A stretch of DNA of 64,000 bases from Chloroflexota bacterium (GCA_016861025.1 BOKO01000003.1:386001-450000), one strand, 5' to 3'; shown: positions 36,370-47,567, counted from the first letter of the stretch. Translations and numbers: made by a program. The notes: generated by a model not told the origin, from the sequence alone.

Positions 36370-36790
36370 TGTGAACTCCTCCTTGTAGACATTGTCAACT
36401 TGTCGCTTTCTATCACTTCCCCAAGAGGTGCGCGTGGCTGCACAGGAAACGGCCTGAAATTTGAAGCTTCCATCCAGGCGCTGCAGCACAATGCGCGTAA
36501 ATCCTGGTCACTTCAATAGTGACATGACGCCCACGTAGAAATACAGCAATCCTGATGAATCATGCAGCATCTCTCTTCTCTTGCGCTTGCTACGCTCTCC
36601 ATCCCTTGCCAAAACGGGCAGACTTGCCAGGAGGCAAACCAGACGTTGCGCAGCGTCAAGAATTGCCGAATTCGCTTTCTACAGAGATACTGAAACTGTT
36701 GCGATAAGATTTGCAACGGCTTTTCGTTATCCTTACCACAGTGGGAGGCGCAACGCCTTTCTTCTGTACAATTGACAGACCTGAATTGCT
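36370..36790. other. 421-base divergent intergenic region
   Basis: Between the DUF5666 gene and the PHP gene. It contains no convincing coding frame. A short 6-pair hairpin with a 5-base loop is at 36508-36524. A TACAAT box lies close to the PHP start, but its -35 is poor. Nothing else was recognised. Confidence 0.5.
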
Positions 36791-37606
36791 ATGATTTTGA
36801 ACGATCTACACATACATTCCACGCATAGTCTTGACGGCAGCAACTCCATTTTCGAGATATGCGAACAGGCGATTGCGCTTGGGATGACCCACATCGCCGT
36901 CACCGATCATGTCGAATGGTTGCCCGATGGCGCACATCAGCGTCCCAATTTTGACCGCTACTTTGAGGAGATGCGAACTTGCCAGCGGCGCTACGCTGCG
37001 CGCGGGCTGACCTTATTGACTGGATTGGAGCTTGGCAATCCCCACGAACACCGCGCTGAAATCGATGCGATTTTGTCGAACTATGCGTTCGATGTTGTTA
37101 TCGGATCGATTCATTGGCTAAACGGTCGAAATATTCACTATCCCCATGTCTTCGACGGCCACGATCAATACGACCTCTACGCTCTCTATTTTGATGCAAT
37201 TGCCCAGGTTGCTGCATCGGTCGATTGTGGGATCGTCGCCCATTTTGATCGCATCTTTTGGCCGGGGTCTACACGTTTTGGACCGCCGGAGCTCAATCGC
37301 ATTGAGGCTGCTGTACGCCGCGCCATGCATGCAGTCGTCGAACATGGTTGTGTGCTCGAATTGAACACGCGCTTCCTCACGCACACGCCAAACTGGAACA
37401 ACAGCCTGTTGCAGGTGCTGCGTTGGTATCGAGAAGAGGGTGGTCGCTTCGTGGCCGTCAATTCCGACGCTCACCGCGTTACAGAGATCGGGCGCAATCG
37501 ACATATCGGAGAAGAGCTTGTCATTGCTGCCGGCTGCGCGCCTTACGCCTGGGACGTTTGCACTGAAGCCGTTACAATCTCTGCGATGGAGGAGATGGTC
37601 AGATGA
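36791..37606 (+). CDS. PHP-domain phosphoesterase (histidinol-phosphatase-like)
   Basis: 271 residues of a PHP-type TIM-like barrel: DLHIHSTHSLDG at the start, VTDHVEW, a GLELG Glu, IGSIHW, AHFDRIFW, and NSDAHRV at the end, which together make up the metal-binding His/Asp/Glu set. The size and motif order match HisK-type histidinol-phosphatases, although such enzymes are often broader PHP phosphatases. It overlaps the GH43 gene by ATGA. The hisZ-hisG genes lie 2 kb further on, which weakly supports a histidine role. Confidence 0.88.
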   Translation: MILNDLHIHSTHSLDGSNSIFEICEQAIALGMTHIAVTDHVEWLPDGAHQRPNFDRYFEEMRTCQRRYAARGLTLLTGLELGNPHEHRAEIDAILSNYAFDVVIGSIHWLNGRNIHYPHVFDGHDQYDLYALYFDAIAQVAASVDCGIVAHFDRIFWPGSTRFGPPELNRIEAAVRRAMHAVVEHGCVLELNTRFLTHTPNWNNSLLQVLRWYREEGGRFVAVNSDAHRVTEIGRNRHIGEELVIAAGCAPYAWDVCTEAVTISAMEEMVR

Positions 37607-38646
37607 CAAAGCAAATCCTGATCGCTATGGTTGTGTTGCTGTTGAGCGCCTGCAAGCCTGTCGAACGACCTGCGCCGGAGACAACGTTGCCCGAATCTCA
37701 GACAGGCGCGGCGCCGATCATGTTGGAGCCGACGGGTTTCATCCAACGCATTCACGACCCGGTAATGGCAAAAGAAGGGGATGTCTACTACGTTTTCTCA
37801 ACCGGAGCACGCATTATCGTCATTTGCTCAAAAGACATGGTGGAGTGGGAATGGTGCGGTCGCGTGTTTGACCGATCACCCCATTGGGTGGAGCAGGCTG
37901 TGCCAGGCGTCATTGACCTGTGGGCGCCTGACATCTCATTTTATAACGGACGTTGGCGCCTCTATTATTCTGGCTCTACGTTTGGCAGCCCCCGCTCGGT
38001 GATCGGGCTTGTCACCAATGCAACGCTCGACCCGAACAGCCCTGACTATGCCTGGGTTGATGAAGGGCTGGTGATCGAGTCAACCGGCGCCGAAAACTGG
38101 AACGCTATCGATCCCAACTTTGTAATAGACGAAAACGGCGATCCCTGGCTGGCGTTTGGCTCTTACTGGAGTGGTTTGAAGCTAATTCGGCTCGATCCAA
38201 CCACCGGCAAACTATCCACCGCCGATTCAACGATCTACGCAATTGCACAGCGGCCAGCGGATGGACCGGGCGGCACAGCCATCGAAGCAGCGTTTATCAT
38301 CTATCGCAACAGTTACTACTATCTCTTCGCCTCCTTCGATCAATGCTGTCAGGGTGTGCAGAGCACCTACAACGTGCGCGTCGGTCGCGCCGAGGCTATC
38401 ACCGGCCCCTACATCGACCGCGATGGAGTTCCTATGCTCGAAGGCGGCGGCACGCTGATCCTGCAGGCCTACGATCGCTGGCGCGGCCCTGGTCACAATG
38501 GCATTTATCGGGAAAACGAAACAGACTGGATCGTCTATCACGCCTACGACGCTCGACAGGCTGGCATCTCAAAACTGCGCATCGAGTCATTGGGATGGGA
38601 CGAGGAAGGCTGGCCCTATTTACCGAGCCAGAGCAAAGAGGAATAG
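37603..38646 (+). CDS. Glycoside hydrolase family 43 lipoprotein (arabinanase-like)
   Basis: 347 residues. A signal peptide with lipobox LSAC is followed by a five-blade propeller with the GH43 markers IHDPVMAK (general base Asp), LWAPDISFYNGRWRLYYS (pKa-setting Asp) and GGTAIEAAFIIYRNSYYYLFASF (acid Glu). GHNG and YHAYDAR near the end match endo-1,5-alpha-L-arabinanase. It should act at the cell surface on arabinan or related glycans. It overlaps the PHP gene and faces yedK in a convergent pair. Confidence 0.92.
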   Translation: MTKQILIAMVVLLLSACKPVERPAPETTLPESQTGAAPIMLEPTGFIQRIHDPVMAKEGDVYYVFSTGARIIVICSKDMVEWEWCGRVFDRSPHWVEQAVPGVIDLWAPDISFYNGRWRLYYSGSTFGSPRSVIGLVTNATLDPNSPDYAWVDEGLVIESTGAENWNAIDPNFVIDENGDPWLAFGSYWSGLKLIRLDPTTGKLSTADSTIYAIAQRPADGPGGTAIEAAFIIYRNSYYYLFASFDQCCQGVQSTYNVRVGRAEAITGPYIDRDGVPMLEGGGTLILQAYDRWRGPGHNGIYRENETDWIVYHAYDARQAGISKLRIESLGWDEEGWPYLPSQSKEE

Positions 38647-38670
38647 TGGGCGGGAGAAAAGGGAGAGAGG

Positions 38671-39360
38671 CTATTCCTCCACTCTCTCAATACACGCCTC
38701 GCCCTCATTGCGCGGGCTGTTTACATAGGTGCTAACCGGGTAAAGCGTCATCCGATCGGCAGGGAAGGGACGCAAAAGGTGTTTAAGTTGCGATAGCTCG
38801 GCAGGGGTGGAGTCCTTGCCCGCGCCGAGCCACTCGTCATAGTCCTCTGGCGCCAGAATTACCGGCATACGATCGTGGAGGGCGGCGACCGTTTCGTTAG
38901 CGTCAGTCGTAAGGATCGTGCAGCTTTCCAACGTTTCGCCGTTCGGTCCATTCCAGCTTTCCCATAGACCAGCCAGTCCAAGCGGTTCGCCGTCGACAGC
39001 GGTGATAAAATAGGGCTGCTTGCCGCCATTCACCTTCTTCCACTCGTAGAAACCAGAGGCAGGAATGATGCAGCGCCGACGTTTGAACGCGGCGCGAAAC
39101 GCAGGCTTCTCGTCCACTGTCTCGGCGCGGGCGTTGATCATGCGCGCACCGATTGTGGGATCCTTGCTCCACGATGGGATCAAGCCCCACAGCGCCAGCG
39201 CCCATTCGCGCTCCTGCGACTGCGCGTTGACGCGTACAAGCCCCACCGGCTGCGTCGGCGCAATGTTGTAGCGCGGCGCAAGCTGAGTTGGCGGTTCGGA
39301 CAAACCGAAATAGTCAGCGAGTTCTTCGAGTGTGACATAAAGGGCAAAGCGTCCGCACAT
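38671..39360 (-). CDS. yedK: SOS response-associated peptidase (SRAP/YedK)
   Basis: 229 residues beginning MCGRF, so the catalytic Cys2 is exposed after Met removal. The other active-site residues are visible: the Asn in APRYNIAPT, Glu in GFYEWKK and His in LHDRMPVIL. Enzymes of this family covalently cross-link to abasic sites in single-stranded DNA and protect forks. It diverges from hisZ across 136 bases. Confidence 0.96.
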   Translation of the reverse strand: MCGRFALYVTLEELADYFGLSEPPTQLAPRYNIAPTQPVGLVRVNAQSQEREWALALWGLIPSWSKDPTIGARMINARAETVDEKPAFRAAFKRRRCIIPASGFYEWKKVNGGKQPYFITAVDGEPLGLAGLWESWNGPNGETLESCTILTTDANETVAALHDRMPVILAPEDYDEWLGAGKDSTPAELSQLKHLLRPFPADRMTLYPVSTYVNSPRNEGEACIERVEE

Positions 39361-39496
39361 AAGCGCTCCCTACTCTACGCATGGATAACAATTTGTATCA
39401 ACAATTGTACGTTCTGCGTGCACCAAGTTGCAAAGACGATTTCCGGGCTATGGTATACTCGGAGATTGTCAAAAAATGACCGAGAGGACACGCGTT

Positions 39497-40846
39497 GTGA
39501 CGATTCAATTTACAACTCGGTCGAGCGCAGGGCAGGTGCCCGCTGGCGTGGCCGATTATTTCTGGGGAGAAGCCTACGAACGCCGCCAGCTGGAGGCGAC
39601 GCTGCTCGATCTCTTCCGCCGGTGGGGCTACGGCGATGTAGTGACGCCGACATTTGAATACGCCGACACGCTAAGCGCGCGCAGCAATCGCGAACTTCAA
39701 GCAGAATTGTGCCGCTTTCTCGACCGTGACGGCAGCATGTTGGCGTTGCGCGCCGACATGACGATCCAGGTGGCGCGGCTCGTCGGCACGCGATTGCACG
39801 ACGCGCCGCAGCCACAGCGCTTCTGCTATGCTGGCAGCGTCTTTCGCGATGTCGAGCCGCGCGCCGGTCAACAGCGCGAGTTCTGGCAGGCTGGGGTCGA
39901 GCTGTTGGGCAGCACCGCCCCAGAAGCCGACGCCGAGGTGCTTGCACTGACCGCACGTGCGCTGGAAATCGCTGGCATCGACCACTTTCGACTCGTGATC
40001 GGTCAGATGCAATATTTCGAAGGGCTGCTGCAAGCGCTGGAGCTTGCACCCGACGTACGACATCGGCTGACGCAGGCTATTGATCGCAACAGCGAACCGG
40101 AGCTGGAGGCGTTTTTGCGCGAGACGCGATTGTCGCAGCCGCAGCGGCAGGCGCTGAGCGAGATGCCACGGCTCGGCGGCGCTGCCATCGAGGAAATCCT
40201 CCACCGCGCCGAACTGCTGGCGCTCAACGCCACAATGCGACAGGCCATCGCCAACCTGCGCTCCATCTGCGATGCGCTGGTTGCTTTTGACGTGCTGCAT
40301 CGTATCGCTCTCGATCTGAGCGAAATCCACAATCTGGGCTATTACACCGGCATCACCTTCGAGGCATTGGCGCCTGGCGTTGGGTTTCGCATCGCCAGCG
40401 GCGGTCGCTACGATAATCTGGTCGGCACTTTCGGCGCAACAATGCCGGCTGTTGGCGTGGCGCTTGGACTAGAACGGGTGCTGTTGGCGCGACGCATGGG
40501 CGCATCTACGACTGCAACGCCGCGCCCGCTTTCGCCCGATCTGGTTGTGACCGCCGGAAATCACCGCGCCGCCATCGAATTTGTCGGCCAGGCGCGGCGG
40601 GAAGGGTTGGTGGTTGTCCTCGACCTCGACCAACGCCGCGCCGCCGGGCTGTGCGACTACGCACGTGCGGTCGGCGCTCCTGTTGCGCTGGATTGGACAG
40701 TTGAACCGCCGACCATGTTCGACGTGTGCGCTTCGACGCCCGCCGCTCAACCTGTAACGCCGGAGACCGCAGGCGCCCTGATCGCTGAGCTACTCGCCCA
40801 GAAACAACAACGCACCACATCAACGATGAAGGAAAGGCGCGCATGA
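39497..40846 (+). CDS. hisZ: ATP phosphoribosyltransferase regulatory subunit HisZ
   Basis: 449 residues resembling a class II histidyl-tRNA synthetase core: a motif 2 segment (FCYAGSVFRDVEPRAGQQREFWQAGVELLG) and the SGGRYDNLVGTFG and GVALGLERVL regions, but without the anticodon-binding domain typical of HisS. HisZ activates short-form HisG in the first step of histidine synthesis. I chose the GTG with GAGAGG upstream; an ATG lies seven codons before. A TATACT box 38 bases upstream suggests a promoter. HisG follows with ATGA overlap. Confidence 0.92.
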   Translation: MTIQFTTRSSAGQVPAGVADYFWGEAYERRQLEATLLDLFRRWGYGDVVTPTFEYADTLSARSNRELQAELCRFLDRDGSMLALRADMTIQVARLVGTRLHDAPQPQRFCYAGSVFRDVEPRAGQQREFWQAGVELLGSTAPEADAEVLALTARALEIAGIDHFRLVIGQMQYFEGLLQALELAPDVRHRLTQAIDRNSEPELEAFLRETRLSQPQRQALSEMPRLGGAAIEEILHRAELLALNATMRQAIANLRSICDALVAFDVLHRIALDLSEIHNLGYYTGITFEALAPGVGFRIASGGRYDNLVGTFGATMPAVGVALGLERVLLARRMGASTTATPRPLSPDLVVTAGNHRAAIEFVGQARREGLVVVLDLDQRRAAGLCDYARAVGAPVALDWTVEPPTMFDVCASTPAAQPVTPETAGALIAELLAQKQQRTTSTMKERRA

Positions 40847-41511
40847 CCGGACATCCCGACGCCAATCGCTCGCCGCTGATGGTTGCGCTTCCCAAAGGGC
40901 GGCTGGCGCACCAGACGCTAGAGATGTTCGCCGCCGCCGGTTTGCCGACGCCAAGCGGCGACAACGGTCGTAAGTTGATCATGGAAAGCGCCGGCGGCGC
41001 TATGCACTATGTCATGGCGAAACCTGCCGATGTGCCCACCTTTGTCGAATATGGCGCGGCTGACCTGGGCGTCTGTGGATTGGATACGCTGCGCGAGAGT
41101 CAGCGTCATGTCTACGAACCGCTGCTGCTGCCCTTTGGCTTCTGCCGGCTGTGTCTGGCTGCACCGGCGGATCGCCCTGATACGCCGCTGCGCTACGAAA
41201 GCCAGCCGCGCGTCGCCACCAAATATCCAAACCTGACCGCCGAGTTCTTTCGCGCACGAGGCGTCAACGCCGAGATCATTGCGTTGAACGGCTCGGTGGA
41301 GCTAGGCCCGCTGGTCGGGCTGGCGCATCTGATCGTCGATGTAGTCGAGACCGGCAACACGCTGCGCGCCAACGGATTGGTCGAAACGCGCACCATTTTA
41401 GAGATTCAGGCCGTGCTGATCGTCAATCGCGCCGCCTACCACCTCAAGCGCGCAGCGATCGAGCAAGTCATCGATCGGCTGCGCACACATCTGGCTGCAC
41501 AGCCGACCTGA
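40843..41511 (+). CDS. hisG: ATP phosphoribosyltransferase, short form (HisG)
   Basis: 222 residues, the short HisG form without the C-terminal regulatory domain, which is why HisZ is needed. The PALPKGR-type start reads VALPKGRL, then GAADLGVCG and LIVDVVETGNTLRANGL, the PRPP-binding loop. It condenses ATP and PRPP to begin histidine synthesis. The start overlaps hisZ (ATGA). No other his gene is nearby. Confidence 0.97.
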   Translation: MTGHPDANRSPLMVALPKGRLAHQTLEMFAAAGLPTPSGDNGRKLIMESAGGAMHYVMAKPADVPTFVEYGAADLGVCGLDTLRESQRHVYEPLLLPFGFCRLCLAAPADRPDTPLRYESQPRVATKYPNLTAEFFRARGVNAEIIALNGSVELGPLVGLAHLIVDVVETGNTLRANGLVETRTILEIQAVLIVNRAAYHLKRAAIEQVIDRLRTHLAAQPT

Positions 41512-41533
41512 CTGTAAAGAAAAACGAGGGATC

Positions 41534-42070
41534 ATGACAGAAATTGTTGAATCCAGTCGCATTTCTGGTGTAAAAATTGCCAGACTAAAAGCATTTAGTG
41601 ACGAGCGCGGACGTTTTCTCGAAACCTTCCGCAAAGACTGGTTTCCAGAGCGCAGCTGGGAGATCGTCCAGACCAATCGCAGCGACAGTCGCGCTGGGGT
41701 GCTGCGTGGGCTGCACTATCACTTTCGCCAGGTGGACTACTGGTACGTGCCACATGGGCGCATTCGCGTTGGCCTGGCTGACCTGCGCCGCGCTTCCCCG
41801 ACCGCCGGCGCCAGCGAGGTGATCGAGATCGGTGAGGGCAACGAGTGCGGCGTCTTTATCCCTTGTGGTGTGGCGCATGGCTTCTATGCGCTGACCGACG
41901 CCACGCTCACCTATCTCGTCGACAACTATTACGACGGCAGCGATGAGTTTGGCGTGGCGTGGAACGATCCTGATCTGGCAGTGCCGTGGGCGATCAGCGA
42001 GCCGATCTTGTCCAACCGCGATCGCGCCAACCCACTATTGAAACGTATCCCTGAATCGCATCGGCCTTGA
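41534..42070 (+). CDS. RmlC-like dTDP-sugar 3,5-epimerase
   Basis: 178 residues of the RmlC/RfbC cupin family: DERGRFLETFRKDW, the VLRGLHYH active-site His, and FIPCGVAHGFYAL. Family enzymes epimerise dTDP-4-keto-6-deoxyglucose in rhamnose synthesis or related sugars. The other rml genes are not present here. The residue pattern after the His (HYHFRQVDYWYVPHG) differs somewhat from standard RmlC, so the exact substrate is open. It lies 22 bases after hisG. Confidence 0.9.
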   Translation: MTEIVESSRISGVKIARLKAFSDERGRFLETFRKDWFPERSWEIVQTNRSDSRAGVLRGLHYHFRQVDYWYVPHGRIRVGLADLRRASPTAGASEVIEIGEGNECGVFIPCGVAHGFYALTDATLTYLVDNYYDGSDEFGVAWNDPDLAVPWAISEPILSNRDRANPLLKRIPESHRP

Positions 42071-42103
42071 ATCCGGCGACGAAAAAACAGCGAGGAGACA
42101 ACC

Positions 42104-42994
42104 ATGAGAAACCCAATTCGCATCGGTGTAATCGGCGGCAGCGGCGTCTACCAGATGGAAGCGTTGGACAACATCGAGGAAGTAGTGCTCGACACGCCGT
42201 TTGGCGCGCCGTCCGACGCTTATATAGTCGGCGTGCTCGCCGGACAGCGCGTGGCGTTTCTGGCGCGACACGGCCGCGGCCATCGCTTCAGCCCCAGCCG
42301 CGTCAACTATCGCGCCAACATCTACGGCTTCAAGATGCTCGGCGTCGAGTATCTGATCGGCGTCAGCGCATGTGGCAGCCTGCGCGAAGACATTGCACCG
42401 GGTCATATTGTGATTCCCGACCAGCTTTTTGACCGCACACATGGCCGCAAGCTCAGCTTCTTCGATGATCCGGACGCAGGCACCGATGGGTTGGTTGTAC
42501 ATGTCGGCGTCGCCGATCCCTTCTGCCCGATGCTGGCTGACATTTGCTATGAAGCAGTCAAGGCGACCGGCGCACCGGTGCATTGGGGGGGCAATTTTGT
42601 CACCGTCGAAGGGCCGCGTTTCAGCACAAAAGCAGAAAGTCGCGTCTTTCGCTCCTGGGGCATGGACATCATCGGCATGACGACGACGCCTGAAGCGCAG
42701 CTTGCACGCGAAGCGGAAATGAGCTACGCCGTGATGGCGCATGTCACTGACTACGACGTCTGGCATGAAAGCGAAACGCCGGTGACGGTGGAGATGGTTG
42801 TTCAAACCTTGCTCTCAAACACCGAAGTGGCAAAACAAGCAGTGATCAATGCGATTCATCGGCTCGACGGCGTGGGCGCATCGCCACAAGCTGGTGCGCT
42901 GCGCGACGCCATCATCACTAATCGCGCAGTTGTGCGGCAAGATGTGATCGATAGGTTGGAACTGCTTGTCGGCAAATATCTTGTACAAAAGTAA
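42104..42994 (+). CDS. mtnP: S-methyl-5'-thioadenosine phosphorylase
   Basis: 296 residues of the MTAP branch of purine phosphorylases: GVIGGSGVYQM at the start, LARHGRGHRFSPSRVNYRANI, VSACGSLREDIAPG and VTVEGPRFSTKAES. It splits methylthioadenosine with phosphate in methionine salvage. The C-terminus is a bit longer than usual. AGGAGACAACC precedes the ATG. The FAD oxidoreductase gene starts four bases after its stop. Confidence 0.95.
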   Translation: MRNPIRIGVIGGSGVYQMEALDNIEEVVLDTPFGAPSDAYIVGVLAGQRVAFLARHGRGHRFSPSRVNYRANIYGFKMLGVEYLIGVSACGSLREDIAPGHIVIPDQLFDRTHGRKLSFFDDPDAGTDGLVVHVGVADPFCPMLADICYEAVKATGAPVHWGGNFVTVEGPRFSTKAESRVFRSWGMDIIGMTTTPEAQLAREAEMSYAVMAHVTDYDVWHESETPVTVEMVVQTLLSNTEVAKQAVINAIHRLDGVGASPQAGALRDAIITNRAVVRQDVIDRLELLVGKYLVQK

Positions 42995-42998
42995 ACCG

Positions 42999-44336
<1,338 letters not shown>

Positions 44337-44366
44337 ATCCATTCATTTTCGATGCGTTTTCGCCAT

Positions 44367-44396
44367 TTGACAATTTACTTTCCCCATCGCTACAAT
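44367..44396 (+). promoter_or_regulatory. Promoter of the aco operon
   Basis: TTGACA (44367-44372) and TACAAT (44391-44396) with an 18-base spacer, followed by an AT-rich discriminator. It would yield a leader of about 95 bases to the acoX ATG. The match is among the best in the window. Confidence 0.75.
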
Positions 44397-44498
44397 AAAT
44401 AAATTCTCCACTAGAATTTTGTACATTTGGGCCGCCTGTCTGAAGCGAGGAGCATCCTGCTGTTCGGCGCCAGAGGCGCGACCAGAAAGTTTGTTGGT

Positions 44499-45509
44499 AT
44501 GACGATTGTTGGCATCATTGCCAATCCATCGGCTGGCCGTGATATTCGTCGGCTGGTGGCGCATGCATCGGTTTTTGACAACAACGAGAAGGTCAATATC
44601 GTGCGGCGCATGCTGGCAGCCCTGGACGCTGTAGGCGTCACACGGGTTTGGATCATGCCTGACGCGTACGACATCGGTCGCAAGGCGCTTGACAATTTGC
44701 GTCTAGACATGGAAGTGCGTTTCATTGAAATGTCGGCGCGCTTTGACGAGAATGATTCGATCGAGGCCGCTGCGTGTATGGTCGAAGCTGGCGCTCGCAT
44801 ACTCATCACCCTGGGAGGTGACGGAACCAACCGCGCTGTCGCCAAGAGTTGTGGAAAAACGCCGCTCACTCCGATTTCCACCGGCACCAACAACGCCTTT
44901 CCTGTCATGATCGAAGGTACGCTTGCCGGTCTAGCCGCCGGATTGATGGCGATGGGTAGGGTTCCCCTCACCGCCGCAACCACTCCCACCAAACGAATCG
45001 AACTTTGGCGCAATGGGGCGCTAGAAGAGATTGCGTTGATCGACCTCGTCGTCTATCGAGAGCGTTTTCTGGCCTCGCGAGCTGTGTGGAATATCAATGA
45101 GGTGGAAAGTGCACTTTTCACTCGCACCGACCCATGTGCTATCGGGCTGTCCGCAGTCGGCAGTTATCTGGGGCTTCCACCACTGCACAGCGGTGAGGCT
45201 CTATATGTCGAGATGGGGGAAGGCGGCGTCGAAGTCATGGCGCCGATTGCACCGGGCGTCGTTCGTCCGGTGAAAGTGCAGCGATATAGACGGGTGCAAT
45301 TGGGCGAACGCCTGGCAATGACGACGCAAACGCCTGTCGTGATTGCGTTGGATGGCGAACGTAAACTTATCTTGCCAGAGGGAGAGCAGGTGGAGCTTTG
45401 CGTCACCGACGCTGGCCCCGTTGTCGTCGATGTTCAGCGAGCATTGACCTATGCGACCCAAATCGGCGCTTTTGTGCGTACACTTGCGACCCCAGCGTCG
45501 CAAGTTTAG
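44499..45509 (+). CDS. acoX: AcoX-like NAD-kinase-fold protein
   Basis: 336 residues with an ATP-NAD kinase-like fold: VGIIANPSAGRDIRRL at the start and LGGDGTNRAVAK as the GGDG nucleotide motif. AcoX proteins precede acetoin dehydrogenase genes in many bacteria; their exact role is unsettled. The ATG at 44499 matches the family start; a TTG at 44427 is in frame. It is 33 bases before the E1 alpha gene and is driven by the promoter at 44367. Confidence 0.9.
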   Translation: MTIVGIIANPSAGRDIRRLVAHASVFDNNEKVNIVRRMLAALDAVGVTRVWIMPDAYDIGRKALDNLRLDMEVRFIEMSARFDENDSIEAAACMVEAGARILITLGGDGTNRAVAKSCGKTPLTPISTGTNNAFPVMIEGTLAGLAAGLMAMGRVPLTAATTPTKRIELWRNGALEEIALIDLVVYRERFLASRAVWNINEVESALFTRTDPCAIGLSAVGSYLGLPPLHSGEALYVEMGEGGVEVMAPIAPGVVRPVKVQRYRRVQLGERLAMTTQTPVVIALDGERKLILPEGEQVELCVTDAGPVVVDVQRALTYATQIGAFVRTLATPASQV

Positions 45510-45542
45510 CATTAAACGTTCTATTTCATCGGGAGGAAAGCC

Positions 45543-46532
45543 ATGAATCTGACCAAAGAGCAACTGCTCGCCATGTATCGACAGATGTGGACCATCCGCC
45601 ACTTCGAGGACGACATGGCCGCCGCCTACATGGAGGGCAAAACGCCAGCTTTTGACATCGGCTCTGGCCCGGTTCCAGGCGAGATGCATCTCGCCGCCGG
45701 TCAGGAGCCGGTCGCCGTCGGCGCGTGCATGCATTTGCGTAAGGAGGACACAGTTGTGGGCACCCATCGACCCCATCATTTCGCCATCGCCAAAGGCATT
45801 GCATTGAACAAGTTGACGGCTGAAATTTTCGGCAAGGCCACCGGTCTGGGCAAAGGCAAAGGTGGTCATATGCATCTTTTCGACGTCGAGCACAAGTTCA
45901 GTTGCAGCGGCATCATCGGCGCCAGTTTTCCGCCTGCGTGCGGCGCCGCGCTTGCTGCAAAGAAGATGGGAAAGGATTGGGTGGCAGTCGCCTTTGCAGG
46001 CGAAGGCGCCGCCAATCAAGGGGCTTTTCACGAGGCGTTGAATCTGGCTGCGCTCTGGAAACTGCCGGTGATTTTCATCATTGAGGATAACGCCTGGGCT
46101 ATTTCGGTCTCCAAACGACAGTCGACCGCTATTCCGGACAACAGCCAGCGTGCGGCGGGCTATGGAATTCCTGGCGTGCGCGTCGATGAAAACGACGTGC
46201 TGGCTGTATACGAGGTGGTCGGCGAGGCAGTGCAACGTGCGCGCCGAGGCGAAGGCCCCAGCCTGATCGAGGTGAAGACCGACCGTTTCTATGGTCACTT
46301 CCAGGGCGATCCCGAGTTGTATCGCCCTAAAGATGAAGTGCCCACGCTTCGGGCCAATGACCCGATTTTGCGTTTTGGCAAGCAACTGCTTGAACAGGGC
46401 ATTGCAACCCAGGCAGATCTGGACGCTGCGCGCGATGCCGCCAAAGCCGACGTGAACGCCGCCTTTGCCTTTGCACGCCAAAGCCCTTACCCTGCGCCTG
46501 AAAGCGCTCTTGAAGATGTGTTTGTATCCTGA
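45543..46532 (+). CDS. acoA: 2-oxoacid/acetoin dehydrogenase E1 alpha subunit
   Basis: 329 residues with the thiamine diphosphate binding motif AFAGEGAANQGAFHEALNLA ... EDNAWAIS and the RPHHF, GKGKGGHMH signatures. The AcoX partner favours acetoin dehydrogenase, but branched-chain or pyruvate substrates remain possible. GGGAGG lies before the ATG. E1 beta follows after 20 bases. Confidence 0.93.
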   Translation: MNLTKEQLLAMYRQMWTIRHFEDDMAAAYMEGKTPAFDIGSGPVPGEMHLAAGQEPVAVGACMHLRKEDTVVGTHRPHHFAIAKGIALNKLTAEIFGKATGLGKGKGGHMHLFDVEHKFSCSGIIGASFPPACGAALAAKKMGKDWVAVAFAGEGAANQGAFHEALNLAALWKLPVIFIIEDNAWAISVSKRQSTAIPDNSQRAAGYGIPGVRVDENDVLAVYEVVGEAVQRARRGEGPSLIEVKTDRFYGHFQGDPELYRPKDEVPTLRANDPILRFGKQLLEQGIATQADLDAARDAAKADVNAAFAFARQSPYPAPESALEDVFVS

Positions 46533-46552
46533 AACGACAGGGAGACTCGACA

Positions 46553-47563
46553 ATGACGAACGAACGAGAATTGACGATGGCCAAAGCCATCGCTGAGGCG
46601 ATCGATCAGGAGATGGAGCGCGATGAACGCGTCTTCGTCATGGGAGAAGATGTCGGCATTTATGGAGGCATCTTCGGCGCTACACAAGGTCTCTATGAGA
46701 AATATGGCGCCGAACGCGTCATGGACACGCCGATTTCAGAGACGGCGTTTATCGGCGCCGCCACCGGCGCAGCAGCGGAAGGGATGCGCCCAATTGTGGA
46801 GTTGATGTTTGTGGACTTTTTCGGCGTCTGCATGGATCAGATCTACAACCATCTGGCCAAGAACACCTACATGTCGGGCGGCCATGCACGATATCCCGTA
46901 GTGTTAACGACCGCCATCGGCGGCGGCTACAATGACGCCGCACAACATTCCCAGTGTCTGTACGGACTCTTCGCCCACGTGCCAGGTCTGAAGATCGTCG
47001 TACCTTCCACCGCCTATGACGCCAAAGGGCTGATGATCTCGGCTATTCGCGACGACAACCCGGTGATGTATTTCTTCCACAAAGGGCTGATGGGGTTGGG
47101 ATGGATGAAATATCATCCCCGTTCGGTGACGCCGACGCCCGAAGCCCCTTACACGATTCCTTTTGGCAAGGCAGATGTCAAACGAGCGGGCAGAGATGTG
47201 ACCATCGTGAGCCTGGCAATGATGGTTCATCGCTCACTCGACGCCGCCGAGGAGCTGGCGAAAGAAGGCATTGAAGCCGAAGTCATCGATCTGCGCACGC
47301 TTGTGCCGCTCGACAGAGAGACGGTCGTCAACTCGGTCAAGAAAACCCATCGCCTGCTGGTGGTTGATGAAGACTACCACAGCTTTGGCATGACAGGCGA
47401 GATCGCAGCTATCGTCGCCGAGGAGGCGCTCGATTATCTCGATGCACCGATCCGTCGGCTTGCCGTGCCCGATACGCCCATTCCTTACAGCCGCCCGCTA
47501 GAGCAATTTGTGCTGCCAGGCGCCGAACGAATTGCCGAAACCGTGCGCACCATGATGGGGTGA
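46553..47563 (+). CDS. acoB: 2-oxoacid/acetoin dehydrogenase E1 beta subunit
   Basis: 336 residues of the E1 beta family: MGEDVGIYGGIFGATQGL, a TPISETAFIGAATGAA segment with the TPP-contacting Glu, VVVPSTAYDAKGL and the C-terminal LPGAERI. It forms the alpha2beta2 heterotetramer with the preceding subunit. The E2 gene begins four bases later, so the three are tightly linked. Confidence 0.95.
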   Translation: MTNERELTMAKAIAEAIDQEMERDERVFVMGEDVGIYGGIFGATQGLYEKYGAERVMDTPISETAFIGAATGAAAEGMRPIVELMFVDFFGVCMDQIYNHLAKNTYMSGGHARYPVVLTTAIGGGYNDAAQHSQCLYGLFAHVPGLKIVVPSTAYDAKGLMISAIRDDNPVMYFFHKGLMGLGWMKYHPRSVTPTPEAPYTIPFGKADVKRAGRDVTIVSLAMMVHRSLDAAEELAKEGIEAEVIDLRTLVPLDRETVVNSVKKTHRLLVVDEDYHSFGMTGEIAAIVAEEALDYLDAPIRRLAVPDTPIPYSRPLEQFVLPGAERIAETVRTMMG

Positions 47564-47567
47564 GCAG

